A stretch of 64,000 bases of DNA from Acinetobacter sp. SFB. Its GTDB lineage: Bacteria; Pseudomonadota; Gammaproteobacteria; Pseudomonadales; Moraxellaceae. The notes beneath the pieces were generated by a model. The model had not been told where the DNA came from, did no database searches, and was given only the letters and a program-made list of their open reading frames with translations. The stretch covers positions 62,001 to 126,000 of the forward strand of contig NZ_LSZH01000017.1 of the NCBI RefSeq assembly GCF_001647545.1, in the 5' to 3' direction. Made by a program: the position numbers and the translations under genes. This document shows positions 8,629 through 16,302 of this stretch, piece by piece. The stretch's first letter is position 1; each line of letters begins with the position of its first letter.

Positions 8629-9233
8629 ATTCGATCTCTTTGGGATGATTTTGGTTAAATTTCAATCCATTTTTAGCAAAAAAAATGAATGAAAGGGTTA
8701 ACCAGCAATAATTGAAATAACTTTAAAAGCCGAAGCTTTCATGCTGCTGATCGCTATAACCTGAGGATTTGAATTATTCCAAATTTAATAAATTTATTAA
8801 TATCAACAGGTTATTTATTTTGATTCAACAGGAGCTTATTGAGAAATTGAATTACGTTGGCGCAAAAGACAGGAAAACCTCTATTTTGCTGAATTCGGCT
8901 ATTTCCACTAAACGTTAAAACATTTCAATCGGGCATTATTGATTCAAAGGCTTTAGTACTATAAAACCTTTTTTATTTAAAAATCATAAGTTTAAATATT
9001 TTGAGACATTCAATAATGACCAATCAAAGTCAATACTAGAACCACAAGCTTATGTGATAATTTTATCACAAGGAGATAAAGTAAGCATATTATAGGGTAT
9101 TTATATAAGAAAAAACGAATTAATTATCATTTTTTAATATTTAATTTTAAAATTTCTTGTAATATATAAAGCCTCAAATATTTTTCGTACTTTTAATTTA
9201 AGACTTAAAACGTCTTTATTTCAGGATTAGTCC
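8629..9233. other. Long intergenic region between gcd and the porin
   Basis: This 605-base divergent spacer is very AT-rich, has no credible open frame, and holds both promoters. The one clear ordered element is the 18-bp palindrome at 9053-9070. An AGGA ribosome site precedes the porin ATG. I cannot assign promoters with confidence because too many AT-rich hexamers fit. Confidence 0.6.
9053..9070. promoter_or_regulatory. Perfect palindrome, candidate operator
   Basis: TGTGATAA-TT-TTATCACA is a perfect 8-bp inverted repeat with a 2-base centre, 164 bases before the porin start. The half-sites TGTGA/TCACA resemble the CRP/Vfr site, but the spacing is 8 rather than 6 bases, so a different dimeric regulator is as likely. 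Confidence 0.45.
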
Positions 9234-10562
9234 ATGCATCTCTCTTATTCTCTACGGCTGACAATCATCTGTAGTGCTGTACTCATGTGCCAAAGTTCAT
9301 TTGCAAATGAGCCTTGGTCTCAAGATCGACAATGGTTATTTGGTGACTGGAATGGCAACAGACAAGAACTAGAAGAAAAGGGTTATAAGTTTACAACGAC
9401 AATTACGACAGAAAGTGCATCCAATTTAGCGGGTGGCTATAACGACGACAATAAGACTTTACATTCTTATAATTTAAATTTAGGAACACATTTCGATTTA
9501 GAAAAGATTAAAGGCTGGAAAGATACAGAAGCCAATATCATGATTAGTAAACGTGACGGTCAGGAATTGTCAGGTGAACGAATTTCGATGCCGGGCTACA
9601 AACATTTCAGTAATGTACAGGAAAATTATGGCCGTGGACAAAGTTGGCGTATTTCTTCCGCCTGGATTAAAAAAGGATTTAAAGATAATACTGTACAAGT
9701 CAAAGTCGGTCGTATGGGTTTGAATGAAGACTTTGATGGCGGGCAATGTGAATTTCAGAACCTGATTTTATGTGGTAACCAAATTGGTAAAACCAATGGT
9801 TCAATTTGGTATAATTTCCCTGTATCTGGCTGGGCTGCCAATGTTAAATATCAATTTGCTCCTGAATGGTCAATTGCAACCGGGATTTATGAAATTAACC
9901 CTGAAAACATGCTGGAAAATCGTGGTTTTAACTTAACCATGGATGAAACAGAAGGTGCAATCATTCCGCTGCAATTGGTCTGGACACCGAAGTTTGATGG
10001 TAAGGGTGGGGAATATAAAATTGGTGCCTATTATGCTGATGTCGATATGGATGATGTTAAAACCAATGCCAATAATCAGACTGCTGTAAAAGGCGATAGC
10101 TTTAAATCTCACGATGATAAATACAGCTTTTGGTTGAGTGGTCAGCAACAATTAACTGCACCCGATGGCAATGCTAACAAAGGTTTATTTGCAACTGCTC
10201 ACCTTGTGTTTAACGACAAAAGCACTTCAACTGTAGAATCTACGCAACAACTTGCCTTTTGGTATAAAGGACTCATTGACAGTCGTCCACAAGATTCAAT
10301 TGGTTTGGGTATTGCCCATTTTGATGTAAATAGTCGAGTGGCAGATTATCAGCGTTATAACAACTCAGTCATGTTGGACGTTGGTCAACCAAAGCCATAT
10401 TTTATTCAGGATGATGAAGTCAATATTGAATTAAACTATACCTACCGATGGTCTCCAGCGGTAATGTTCCGTCCTAACCTTCAATATATTTATCAGCCAG
10501 GCGGTATTTCTGAAGTGGATAATGCTTGGGTGGCCGGTCTAACCATGCAGTTAAATTTCTAA
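9234..10562 (+). CDS. oprB: OprB-family carbohydrate-selective porin
   Basis: This 442-residue outer membrane protein should let sugars through to the periplasm. It has a signal peptide (about 1-24, cleavage near SSFA/NEPW), then the family start WLFGDWNGNRQELEEKGYKF, amphipathic beta strands throughout, KVGRMGLNEDFDGGQCEFQNLILCGNQIG with two cysteines, and a C-terminal LTMQLNF ending in Phe, the usual signal for outer-membrane barrel assembly. It is slightly longer than many OprB proteins. The divergent position next to gcd supports a role in feeding glucose to the periplasmic dehydrogenase; this link is inferred. Confidence 0.88.
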   Translation: MHLSYSLRLTIICSAVLMCQSSFANEPWSQDRQWLFGDWNGNRQELEEKGYKFTTTITTESASNLAGGYNDDNKTLHSYNLNLGTHFDLEKIKGWKDTEANIMISKRDGQELSGERISMPGYKHFSNVQENYGRGQSWRISSAWIKKGFKDNTVQVKVGRMGLNEDFDGGQCEFQNLILCGNQIGKTNGSIWYNFPVSGWAANVKYQFAPEWSIATGIYEINPENMLENRGFNLTMDETEGAIIPLQLVWTPKFDGKGGEYKIGAYYADVDMDDVKTNANNQTAVKGDSFKSHDDKYSFWLSGQQQLTAPDGNANKGLFATAHLVFNDKSTSTVESTQQLAFWYKGLIDSRPQDSIGLGIAHFDVNSRVADYQRYNNSVMLDVGQPKPYFIQDDEVNIELNYTYRWSPAVMFRPNLQYIYQPGGISEVDNAWVAGLTMQLNF

Positions 10563-10817
10563 TTCAGACCTCATTCACTCCTTAATAAAAAATTTGGAGT
10601 TATATAAATGGACTACCTTTTGACTTTAAAATCTACCCAATTGACGGGGTTGGTTATCACCTGAGGTGGATGGCAAAGTCTTTATGTAGGAGCGATTCAA
10701 CATGATACGTTCGTTTGTAGATCCCATTAAAATTTAAGCAACCCGTAACGATACAAGTTATTTCTAAACCTCTGCATCGGGCTATCGCCTTAAGCAAACT
10801 TATATGTCGCCTTAGGT
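10563..10817. other. Spacer after the porin, no gene seen
   Basis: No open frame of useful length and no clear terminator hairpin is visible directly after the porin. The stretch near 10740-10815 is less AT-rich than the surroundings and may be residue of a lost gene, but I recognise no protein in it. Confidence 0.4.
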
Positions 10818-10931
10818 GTTGTTCTGGATTAAAAAATCCAAAATACTTTCTTTCATTTTAACCTCTGTGATTTTATAGGTATTAAGTTATAAATTTGGTG
10901 TTGTTATTCATTATAGTAAAAATGATTGAAA
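10818..10931. repeat. Direct repeat, copy A (partial gene start plus leader)
   Basis: About 110 bases match the stretch at 12507-12627 with few changes. The repeat contains, on the minus strand, a decayed version of the first 13 codons of the DUF805 protein (MKxSILDFxIQNN) and its upstream leader with the CTGTGATTTTATAGG stretch. The coding part stops abruptly at 10818. Its far end abuts the truncated dehydrogenase at 10926, which marks an old recombination joint. Confidence 0.8.
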
Positions 10932-11240
10932 TCCAAAGGTGTAGATTTATCAGCTGCTTTGAACTGTATTAATCATTCCAGTGGCAAAAGCAGCATGTCT
11001 GAAAATATTATGGCGCAGCTGGTACTCAGTCGAAGTTTTGATAAAACCTTTGCTTTGGATTTGTTGCAAAAAGATATTGGCATTGCAGTTGATTTGATTC
11101 ATGAGGAATCGTTGAATCTTCCAAGTATACATCTGATTCAGGAACAATTTGCGTTAATTGAAAAAGAGTCTGCGAGTCCACTGGATTTCTCTGCGGCCAT
11201 ACAAAGTTTGAAAAAGATCAATCAAATCGAATTGCGATAA
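10926..11240 (+). pseudogene. C-terminal fragment of a 3-hydroxyisobutyrate dehydrogenase-type enzyme
   Basis: The open frame (104 codons from a TTG) matches only the C-terminal helical domain of beta-hydroxyacid dehydrogenases: GVDLSAALNCINHSSGKSS, then LVLSRSFDKTFALDLLQKDIG, then IHLIQEQFALIEKE and DFSAAIQSL. In the family the GxSGxS/T-type motif GKS and the catalytic Lys in LLQKD sit here. The N-terminal Rossmann NAD-binding domain, about 180 residues, is missing, and the frame begins exactly where repeat copy A ends. It is thus almost certainly a dead 5'-truncated gene, although a short product could be made. Confidence 0.75.
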
Positions 11241-11271
11241 ATCTGTCACTCCTCAGCTTAAACTCTTTATT

Positions 11272-11301
11272 AAAAACTCGGATTGCAATGTCCGGGTTTT
11301 T
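11272..11301 (+). terminator. Terminator after the dehydrogenase remnant
   Basis: AAAACTCGGA and TCCGGGTTTT pair with one G-T wobble around an 8-base loop, followed by Ts. It is likely the original terminator of the now truncated dehydrogenase gene. Confidence 0.8.
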
Positions 11302-11478
11302 GTTTGCAACGCTTTGTCATCAAGTTAATTAATGGGACTATTTCATTAAGTCGTTCAGTAAAGATGATCTGCTGCTATTGAATAGGATCAAAATTATGAA
11401 CCTGTTGATATTTGTTTTAAATTTATTCAATTAAACCTATAATTTAAAAAGATAATATAAAGAATAGTAAGGACGTGT

Positions 11479-11892
11479 ATGAAAGGGCAGATATTGGATT
11501 TTTCCATTCAGACCAATTCGGGAGTGATCAGTGGGGATGATCAAAACCGTTATCAATTTTCGGGGGCGCAGTGGCGTGGACAAATTCCACCTGCCCGAAG
11601 TCAAAAAGTTGATTTCAGCGTGGATGGAACAGGTCAGGCGAATGACATTTATGTGTTGAGTTCACCGTCTGTATTTCCCACCCAAGTGGGAGAAAAAAAT
11701 AGAATTGTGGCTGCTATTTTAGCTTTTTTTCTCGGTGGTTTTGGTATTCATAAATTTTATTTGGGACAAATTGGCTGGGGAATTGTTTATCTTATTTTCT
11801 GCTGGACTTTCATTCCTGCTTTAGTGGCCTTCATCGAGTTTATTATTTATTTGTGTACTTCAGATGAAGAATTTGCCCGCAAATATGGTTAA
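11479..11892 (+). CDS. TM2-domain protein with cold-shock-like N-terminal domain
   Basis: The 137-residue protein has two parts. Residues 1-60 (MKGQILDFSIQTNSGVIS, then DDQNRYQFSGAQWRG and VDFSVDGTGQANDIYV) look like a five-stranded OB/cold-shock fold, here without the RNP aromatic motifs of true cold-shock proteins. Residues 70-130 are a TM2 domain: KNRIVAAILAFFLGGFGIHKFYLGQ, then a second helix ending at the membrane. The start is an ATG 5 bases after AAGGA. The N-terminal domain is shared with the convergent DUF805 gene at 11937. Function is unknown; I infer a membrane protein with a cytoplasmic OB-like domain. Confidence 0.8.
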   Translation: MKGQILDFSIQTNSGVISGDDQNRYQFSGAQWRGQIPPARSQKVDFSVDGTGQANDIYVLSSPSVFPTQVGEKNRIVAAILAFFLGGFGIHKFYLGQIGWGIVYLIFCWTFIPALVAFIEFIIYLCTSDEEFARKYG

Positions 11893-11901
11893 GTGATTAT
11901 T

Positions 11902-11929
11902 AAAAAAGGGCGCTATCGCCCTTTTTTTT
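11902..11929. terminator. Bidirectional terminator between convergent TM2 and DUF805 genes
   Basis: AAAAAAGGGCG-ctat-CGCCCTTTTTTTT forms a strong hairpin with A-run and T-run, sitting between the two convergent genes and usable by both. Confidence 0.92.
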
Positions 11930-11936
11930 GTCTGCT

Positions 11937-12545
11937 TTATTTGGCAGGTTGACCCCATTCATTCATTTCTTGCTTGGTTTCTGTTGCCAGCCAGACAATT
12001 AATAAAATGGTACCAATTAGAGGAATAAGCGCAATTAAGAACCACCAACCTGAACGGCCTGTATCATGTAAGCGTCGAACAGCTGCTGCAAGGCTTGGAA
12101 TAAAGAGTGCCAATGCCGCAATTGCATAAAAGACAAATTCAGTACCGAGTATGGCATCAATGATTTGAGCAACAACTAAAATAATAAATTGAACCAAGGT
12201 AAAGAACCAGTATTCTTTACGACGAGCGCGCCCTGTAAAAGTCGCATAATTTTTTAAACATTTTACAAACCAGTCAATCATGTTGAATTGTTCTTCAGCT
12301 TTATTCTGATCTGAAATTTTGTCTAATTGGTTGGAAATATTTTGTACAGGGTTGCTGTGACCTAATGCGGTAAAGATTTGAATTGCACTGCCTGTATTAT
12401 CAATATCAAAATCTACTCGATCGCCACGAGTAGGTGGACGTTGTCCTCGCCATTCTGCACCGATAAAATTATAACGGTTCTGGTCATCGCCACTGATGAT
12501 GCCGCTGTTGTTCTGGATTGAAAAATCCAAAATACTTCCTTTCAT
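11937..12545 (-). CDS. DUF805 membrane protein with cold-shock-like N-terminal domain
   Basis: This 202-residue protein begins with the same domain as its neighbour (MKGSILDFSIQNNSGIIS, DDQNRYNFIGAEWRGQRPP), then a linker, and then a DUF805 domain (about 90-200): WFVKCLKNYATFTGRARRKEYW, three to four membrane helices, and the hallmark AAAVRRLHDTGRSGWWFL with LIPLIGTILLIVWL. The two genes converge and share a terminator. Its leader and first codons are duplicated at 10818-10931. The role is not known; DUF805 proteins are small inner-membrane proteins of unclear function. Confidence 0.85.
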   Translation of the reverse strand: MKGSILDFSIQNNSGIISGDDQNRYNFIGAEWRGQRPPTRGDRVDFDIDNTGSAIQIFTALGHSNPVQNISNQLDKISDQNKAEEQFNMIDWFVKCLKNYATFTGRARRKEYWFFTLVQFIILVVAQIIDAILGTEFVFYAIAALALFIPSLAAAVRRLHDTGRSGWWFLIALIPLIGTILLIVWLATETKQEMNEWGQPAK

Positions 12546-12627
12546 TGTAACCTCTGTGATTTTATAGGTATTAAGTTATAAATTTGGTGTTGTTATTCAT
12601 GATTCATAATAGCAGAAATGATTGAAA
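12507..12627. repeat. Direct repeat, copy B (start and leader of the DUF805 gene)
   Basis: This is the intact copy of the repeat at 10818-10931. It covers the first codons of the DUF805 gene and about 80 bases of its leader. The two copies lie in the same orientation 1.69 kb apart and flank the TM2 gene, most of the DUF805 gene and the dehydrogenase remnant. Confidence 0.8.
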
Positions 12628-12683
12628 CTTAAACTTATTATTTGTTTTTAAGCTACTGTATTAGCAACGTTTTTATTCCTAAT

Positions 12684-12712
12684 AAAAATCCCGCTACAGG
12701 AGCGGGATTTTT
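12684..12712. terminator. Terminator, probably the original nrdB terminator
   Basis: A perfect 12-bp stem, AAAAATCCCGCT paired with AGCGGGATTTTT around a 5-base loop, is flanked by A- and T-runs. It lies two bases outside the left target duplication of the Tn7-like element. If the element is removed, this hairpin falls about a dozen bases behind the nrdB stop codon, the normal place for its terminator. Confidence 0.85.
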
Positions 12713-12713
12713 G

Positions 12714-12718
12714 AATCT
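12714..12718. repeat. Candidate 5-bp target site duplication (left copy)
   Basis: AATCT lies immediately outside the left terminal repeat, and the same AATCT lies immediately outside the right one at 23692-23696. A 5-bp duplication is the known signature of Tn7-type transposition. Neighbouring bases also match partly, so the exact boundary could shift by a base or two. Confidence 0.7.
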
Positions 12719-12855
12719 CGTCACGCGACACAAGGTTTGTCATTTCGAGATTTTTAAAGTCAATAACTTAGAAAGCATTGCGATACATGATGACAAGAAT
12801 CAGCGACACAACCTCTGTCAATTTTTTGATAAAACGACACAACCTGTGTCAATTT
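12719..12855. repeat. Left transposon end with three spaced putative TnsB sites
   Basis: Site L1 is in the terminal repeat (about 12725-12745, GCGACACAAGGTTTGTCA), L2 is at about 12803-12823 (GCGACACAACCTCTGTCA) and L3 is at about 12835-12855 (ACGACACAACCTGTGTCA). They all point inward and share the GACACAA and TGTCA boxes. Tn7 left ends also have three separated TnsB sites. The binding protein is inferred; the repeat pattern is seen directly. Confidence 0.8.
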
Positions 12856-12869
12856 CTGAAAATGTGTTT

Positions 12870-15281
12870 TCAAAGTATTGTTCTATTGCAGTCTATGACC
12901 ATTATTTTAATTTTACCTTCCTGAGCTGATCGATTATTTAGTACCAACATTTCTTGCAGTTGTTGGGGGGTAGTTGGTTTAGGTTTGCCTCTTCCTGGTG
13001 TTTTTAATTTTTTATTATCAGATCTATCACCAAACCAGAATACTAGGTAAATACCTCTACCTTCGGCTCTCCAATCAGAGGAGTATAATTTATTAAGTTG
13101 ATTGTCAGCTCCAGTCCAAAGGGCAGGATGCCACTGGCCTTTTATTTCGATTGGTAGGCGAAGTTTGCCTACAGCACAGGTAATATCAACTTCTTTATCA
13201 TCTGCTACATGTGCTTCAGGTTCATATGTAATTGTATTATCACCTTGGCGAACTAAACCAATTAAATGATCTCTGCATCGCTCTTCATCAAAAGGCTTGC
13301 CTTGATCATTGAAAAAACCACGCCAAGATTCAGCGTCATCACTTTTAACTTTTGCTTGAACAATATTTAATTCTTCCATTACAAAAACTTGCAAATCAAT
13401 AATTGTTTGAGGAAGTTGATCATTAGTAATTGCTTTAATTGATTGAAGGGTGGGAATAGAGTAGAAGCTTTCAGCTCGCATTTGTTTTTGTTCAAATAGC
13501 ATTGCTTTGATTACATCAGTGTAATCATCAGGGGATGAGTCTTTAAGTTTCTGAAGTACATCACAGGCTTGATCACTATGATTTTTTGCTAATTGTTGAA
13601 TAATATTGATTATAAATTCAGAAGCATCCCATGCATTTCTATCACCGCCTGAAACACCAGTAGGATGACCTACATTAGGATAGAGCTTTCGAAAAGTTGA
13701 AATAGTCCATGAAAATAGATCAATATTTAATATAGTCTGTGATTTATTCTTTCTATATTTTCCATCAAGACGATCTCTAAGCTTCCATATTAAATCTGCA
13801 TCAATAGGGTGAGATTCCAGCCTTTTTACTGTCTGGTTGAAATCAACGATAAGGTTGATTGCTACCCAATTTAATTGTCGTTCATCATTCGTTATGATTT
13901 TATAAGTTGGGATTAGCTCACGTATAGCATCAAATTGACCTGTTCGAATTAAACAATCTAAAAGTTCAGTTTCAATGTTTATAGGCATGTCTGGATAGTT
14001 TTTTAGCCATTTTTTGGCTAATTCAACACTAATATTAGTGGTTTCAGCCATTCTCATTAAACGTGATAACCCATCTATATATTCAGATCTAGCTTGAAAC
14101 TGTGGTTCATAAAAAGTTTTTAATGCTTCTAAAAAAATTCCTCTTTGTTGAATTTCATTTTCAATAATTTCAAAAATACTTGGTATACCAGCATGTGTAT
14201 CGTGACGAATATAGAGTAATGAGTAATATCCAGCCAATAATCTTTCATTAGGGAGATCGGCTAAGCCTTTTTCTTTTCTAATACGTTCTGCTATAGCAAC
14301 AATTAAAATATGACTAGCCTCGTAAAACTTTCCTTGAGGTAAAATATTTGCAATATCCTGTGCAGTAACTTTTGGTGGATTTTGCATTAGAAAAGCTTCG
14401 AAACCTTCCATACATACTTCTGATATATCAATTCCTATCCAATCAGAAATACGCTGATGAGCAGGTGTTTCTTTACTGATATCTGAAAACTGCTGTAGGT
14501 ACACTTTTGCAGGTTTGAGTATCACACCATACTCACCTTGGCGCAATCGTTCAGTATTTTGAATATAGAATGATCTTTGCTCAGATCGAGAAACTGATCT
14601 TTTATCTTCTATTTGTTTTTTTTGCTTTAGTTCTTGAATTTCCCAATCTGCTAATTTTCTAATCGCAATTTGATCAAGCCAATTTCTATTATTTTGATTA
14701 TTAACAGTAAATGGTAGAGCTGTTTCTCGTACATCTTTCCCAATTTCACCATCGTGATGCGTTAATTGAACAAGCTCTTTCCATCGATCATCATTTTGAT
14801 CTTCTTCATATAATCTTTTAAGTAATGAGATTATGTCTTCTGATGTGACGGATAAACCTTTAGAGCAATGATGAAGTAAATAATCCTTTTGCCATATATT
14901 TTTTTCACTGGGTCTTTTGAATAAAACAAGGGCTTGAATAGCCTGTCTCAAACCATGATTTTTTCTAAAAAATTCTGCTAGTTGGTTAATATATTCATCA
15001 TTATATCCAAAGGTATTGTGGAATGGCTCAAGCCAATTCCAAAGTTTTTCTGCTGAAATATCATAATTTTCTAAAAATCTTAAAATTAAGTGGTAGGCAA
15101 AATTTTTAGCTTCATTTTTAATTTCTGAATCACTAGAGATATCTATTATTTTGATTCGAGAAACAAAAAAGTTTAGGACATTTTCAATTTGCTTTTTAGG
15201 GAGATTCTTTTGCAAGTACCATAAGGGTCCAATTATATGATCACTCATTTCTAAGTGAGATATCGCAAGACTAGCAATCAA
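12870..15281 (-). CDS. Large helical protein with C-terminal PD-(D/E)XK-like nuclease domain
   Basis: I recognise no full-length family for this 803-residue frame. Most of it is helical with HEAT-like character (for example residues 20-460), and there is no P-loop. The C-terminus has a restriction-endonuclease-like core, EVDIT with Asp699, then EIK with Glu712 and Lys714, followed by WHPALW and a GIYLVFWFG strand. Similar tails occur on large NACHT/STAND-type antiphage proteins, so it may be the C-terminal half of such a protein that lost its ATPase. It starts at a TTG that overlaps the tniQ stop by 4 bases, or at an internal ATG 11 codons later. No ATG lies upstream before a stop. It ends about 15 bases from the innermost left-end site. 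Confidence 0.6.
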   Translation of the reverse strand: MIASLAISHLEMSDHIIGPLWYLQKNLPKKQIENVLNFFVSRIKIIDISSDSEIKNEAKNFAYHLILRFLENYDISAEKLWNWLEPFHNTFGYNDEYINQLAEFFRKNHGLRQAIQALVLFKRPSEKNIWQKDYLLHHCSKGLSVTSEDIISLLKRLYEEDQNDDRWKELVQLTHHDGEIGKDVRETALPFTVNNQNNRNWLDQIAIRKLADWEIQELKQKKQIEDKRSVSRSEQRSFYIQNTERLRQGEYGVILKPAKVYLQQFSDISKETPAHQRISDWIGIDISEVCMEGFEAFLMQNPPKVTAQDIANILPQGKFYEASHILIVAIAERIRKEKGLADLPNERLLAGYYSLLYIRHDTHAGIPSIFEIIENEIQQRGIFLEALKTFYEPQFQARSEYIDGLSRLMRMAETTNISVELAKKWLKNYPDMPINIETELLDCLIRTGQFDAIRELIPTYKIITNDERQLNWVAINLIVDFNQTVKRLESHPIDADLIWKLRDRLDGKYRKNKSQTILNIDLFSWTISTFRKLYPNVGHPTGVSGGDRNAWDASEFIINIIQQLAKNHSDQACDVLQKLKDSSPDDYTDVIKAMLFEQKQMRAESFYSIPTLQSIKAITNDQLPQTIIDLQVFVMEELNIVQAKVKSDDAESWRGFFNDQGKPFDEERCRDHLIGLVRQGDNTITYEPEAHVADDKEVDITCAVGKLRLPIEIKGQWHPALWTGADNQLNKLYSSDWRAEGRGIYLVFWFGDRSDNKKLKTPGRGKPKPTTPQQLQEMLVLNNRSAQEGKIKIMVIDCNRTIL

Positions 15282-16294
15282 CTCATCATTGGTTTTGTCG
15301 TAACCAGTATACTAGCAATATATCCTTTATAGAGTTCTTTCTCACCAAGGTTTAAATAGTCACTATCTATCAATTTCTCAAGCTCAAAGCGAGAAACATT
15401 TAAGATCAGTTTTATTTCATAATTTCTAAGTTCTCTAGAAATACTCTTTTGAGTAATTTTGTACTCTGATGAATTTTTTTCAGTGATCTCAATATGTTTT
15501 GTGAACAGTTGTTCATGCTTTAGAAAAGGTAATAATTGAATCCGAGGGTGAGAATACTCACTTTTACTATTAATAGTTTCACTTAATTTTGATGCTGAAA
15601 TGTCAGGGTCAGAAAAATATTCATATACTTTAGAAAAAATATTTTCATTTGTGTTGGATCTATCCGATTTTAAAAAATCATTAAAAGCTTTCCAACATGA
15701 TGCAAACTCTCTAAACAGCTCCTTTGAACTATGAATAAGCATATTAATAAACCAATAGACACTTTTCATTGACTCTGCTTTCCGTATCGGTGCTTTATCT
15801 AATTTAAAACCGCAGCTCGAACAGTTTCGAACCCCTGATTTTGGGATAAGATAATGTTTACACCGAGGACAAGAGTAAATTAACAAACAAGAATGTATTG
15901 GACATGCGTGTATTGGTTTTAGTGTCCATAATTTTCTAAGATAAGCTTTTTCAGAAAGGCAGATAGGACAGTAACGTAAATATTCAAGTTCTATTAACTC
16001 ATAAGGAACTTCAATTGCTCCAATAATTATTGGAGATCTATAGGTTGACTTTGATCTTTCAAAAGCTAGAAATTTATAAGAACTATCAAGATTTAATGCT
16101 TTTAAGACTAAGATGAAGCGAGTCATATCAGTGATATGATAATTTAAAGAATGACGGATGATAGATTTGTATTTTTCTTTTCCTATTAAATTGAAAATAG
16201 AACTATGTGCATTGAGTTCAGCCGTTCTTAACAAGAAGCTCATTGGTGATTCGTCTTCATAAGGCATTGCTTGCATTAAAAGGGAATTTTGCAT
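15278..16294 (-). CDS. tniQ: TniQ/TnsD-family transposition targeting protein
   Basis: TniQ proteins link the Tn7 transposase to its target DNA. This 338-residue protein has the family N-terminus (AMPYEDESPMSFLLRTAELN) and the zinc-binding block: C109 and C112 (CPICL), H129, C131, H134 and C136 (HACPIHSC), C142 and C145 (CPRC), C158 and C161. The C-terminal half is not conserved to my eye and could be the target-reading part. It is shorter than TnsD of Tn7 (about 508 residues). It starts 9 bases after the transposase chimera, and its stop overlaps the start of the nuclease-tailed gene, so the three are probably one transcript. Confidence 0.85.
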   Translation of the reverse strand: MQNSLLMQAMPYEDESPMSFLLRTAELNAHSSIFNLIGKEKYKSIIRHSLNYHITDMTRFILVLKALNLDSSYKFLAFERSKSTYRSPIIIGAIEVPYELIELEYLRYCPICLSEKAYLRKLWTLKPIHACPIHSCLLIYSCPRCKHYLIPKSGVRNCSSCGFKLDKAPIRKAESMKSVYWFINMLIHSSKELFREFASCWKAFNDFLKSDRSNTNENIFSKVYEYFSDPDISASKLSETINSKSEYSHPRIQLLPFLKHEQLFTKHIEITEKNSSEYKITQKSISRELRNYEIKLILNVSRFELEKLIDSDYLNLGEKELYKGYIASILVTTKPMMS

Positions 16295-16302
16295 AATTCT
16301 GC

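Noticed and set aside
9053..9070. A canonical CRP/Vfr site for the gcd-porin palindrome
   Set aside because: The half-sites fit, but the spacer is 8 bases and not 6, so I list it as an operator of unknown protein.
12642..12929. A 95-codon plus-strand open frame
   Set aside because: It runs from chromosome across the transposon's left end and through the repeat sites, has no ribosome site, and overlaps the nuclease-tailed gene in antisense.
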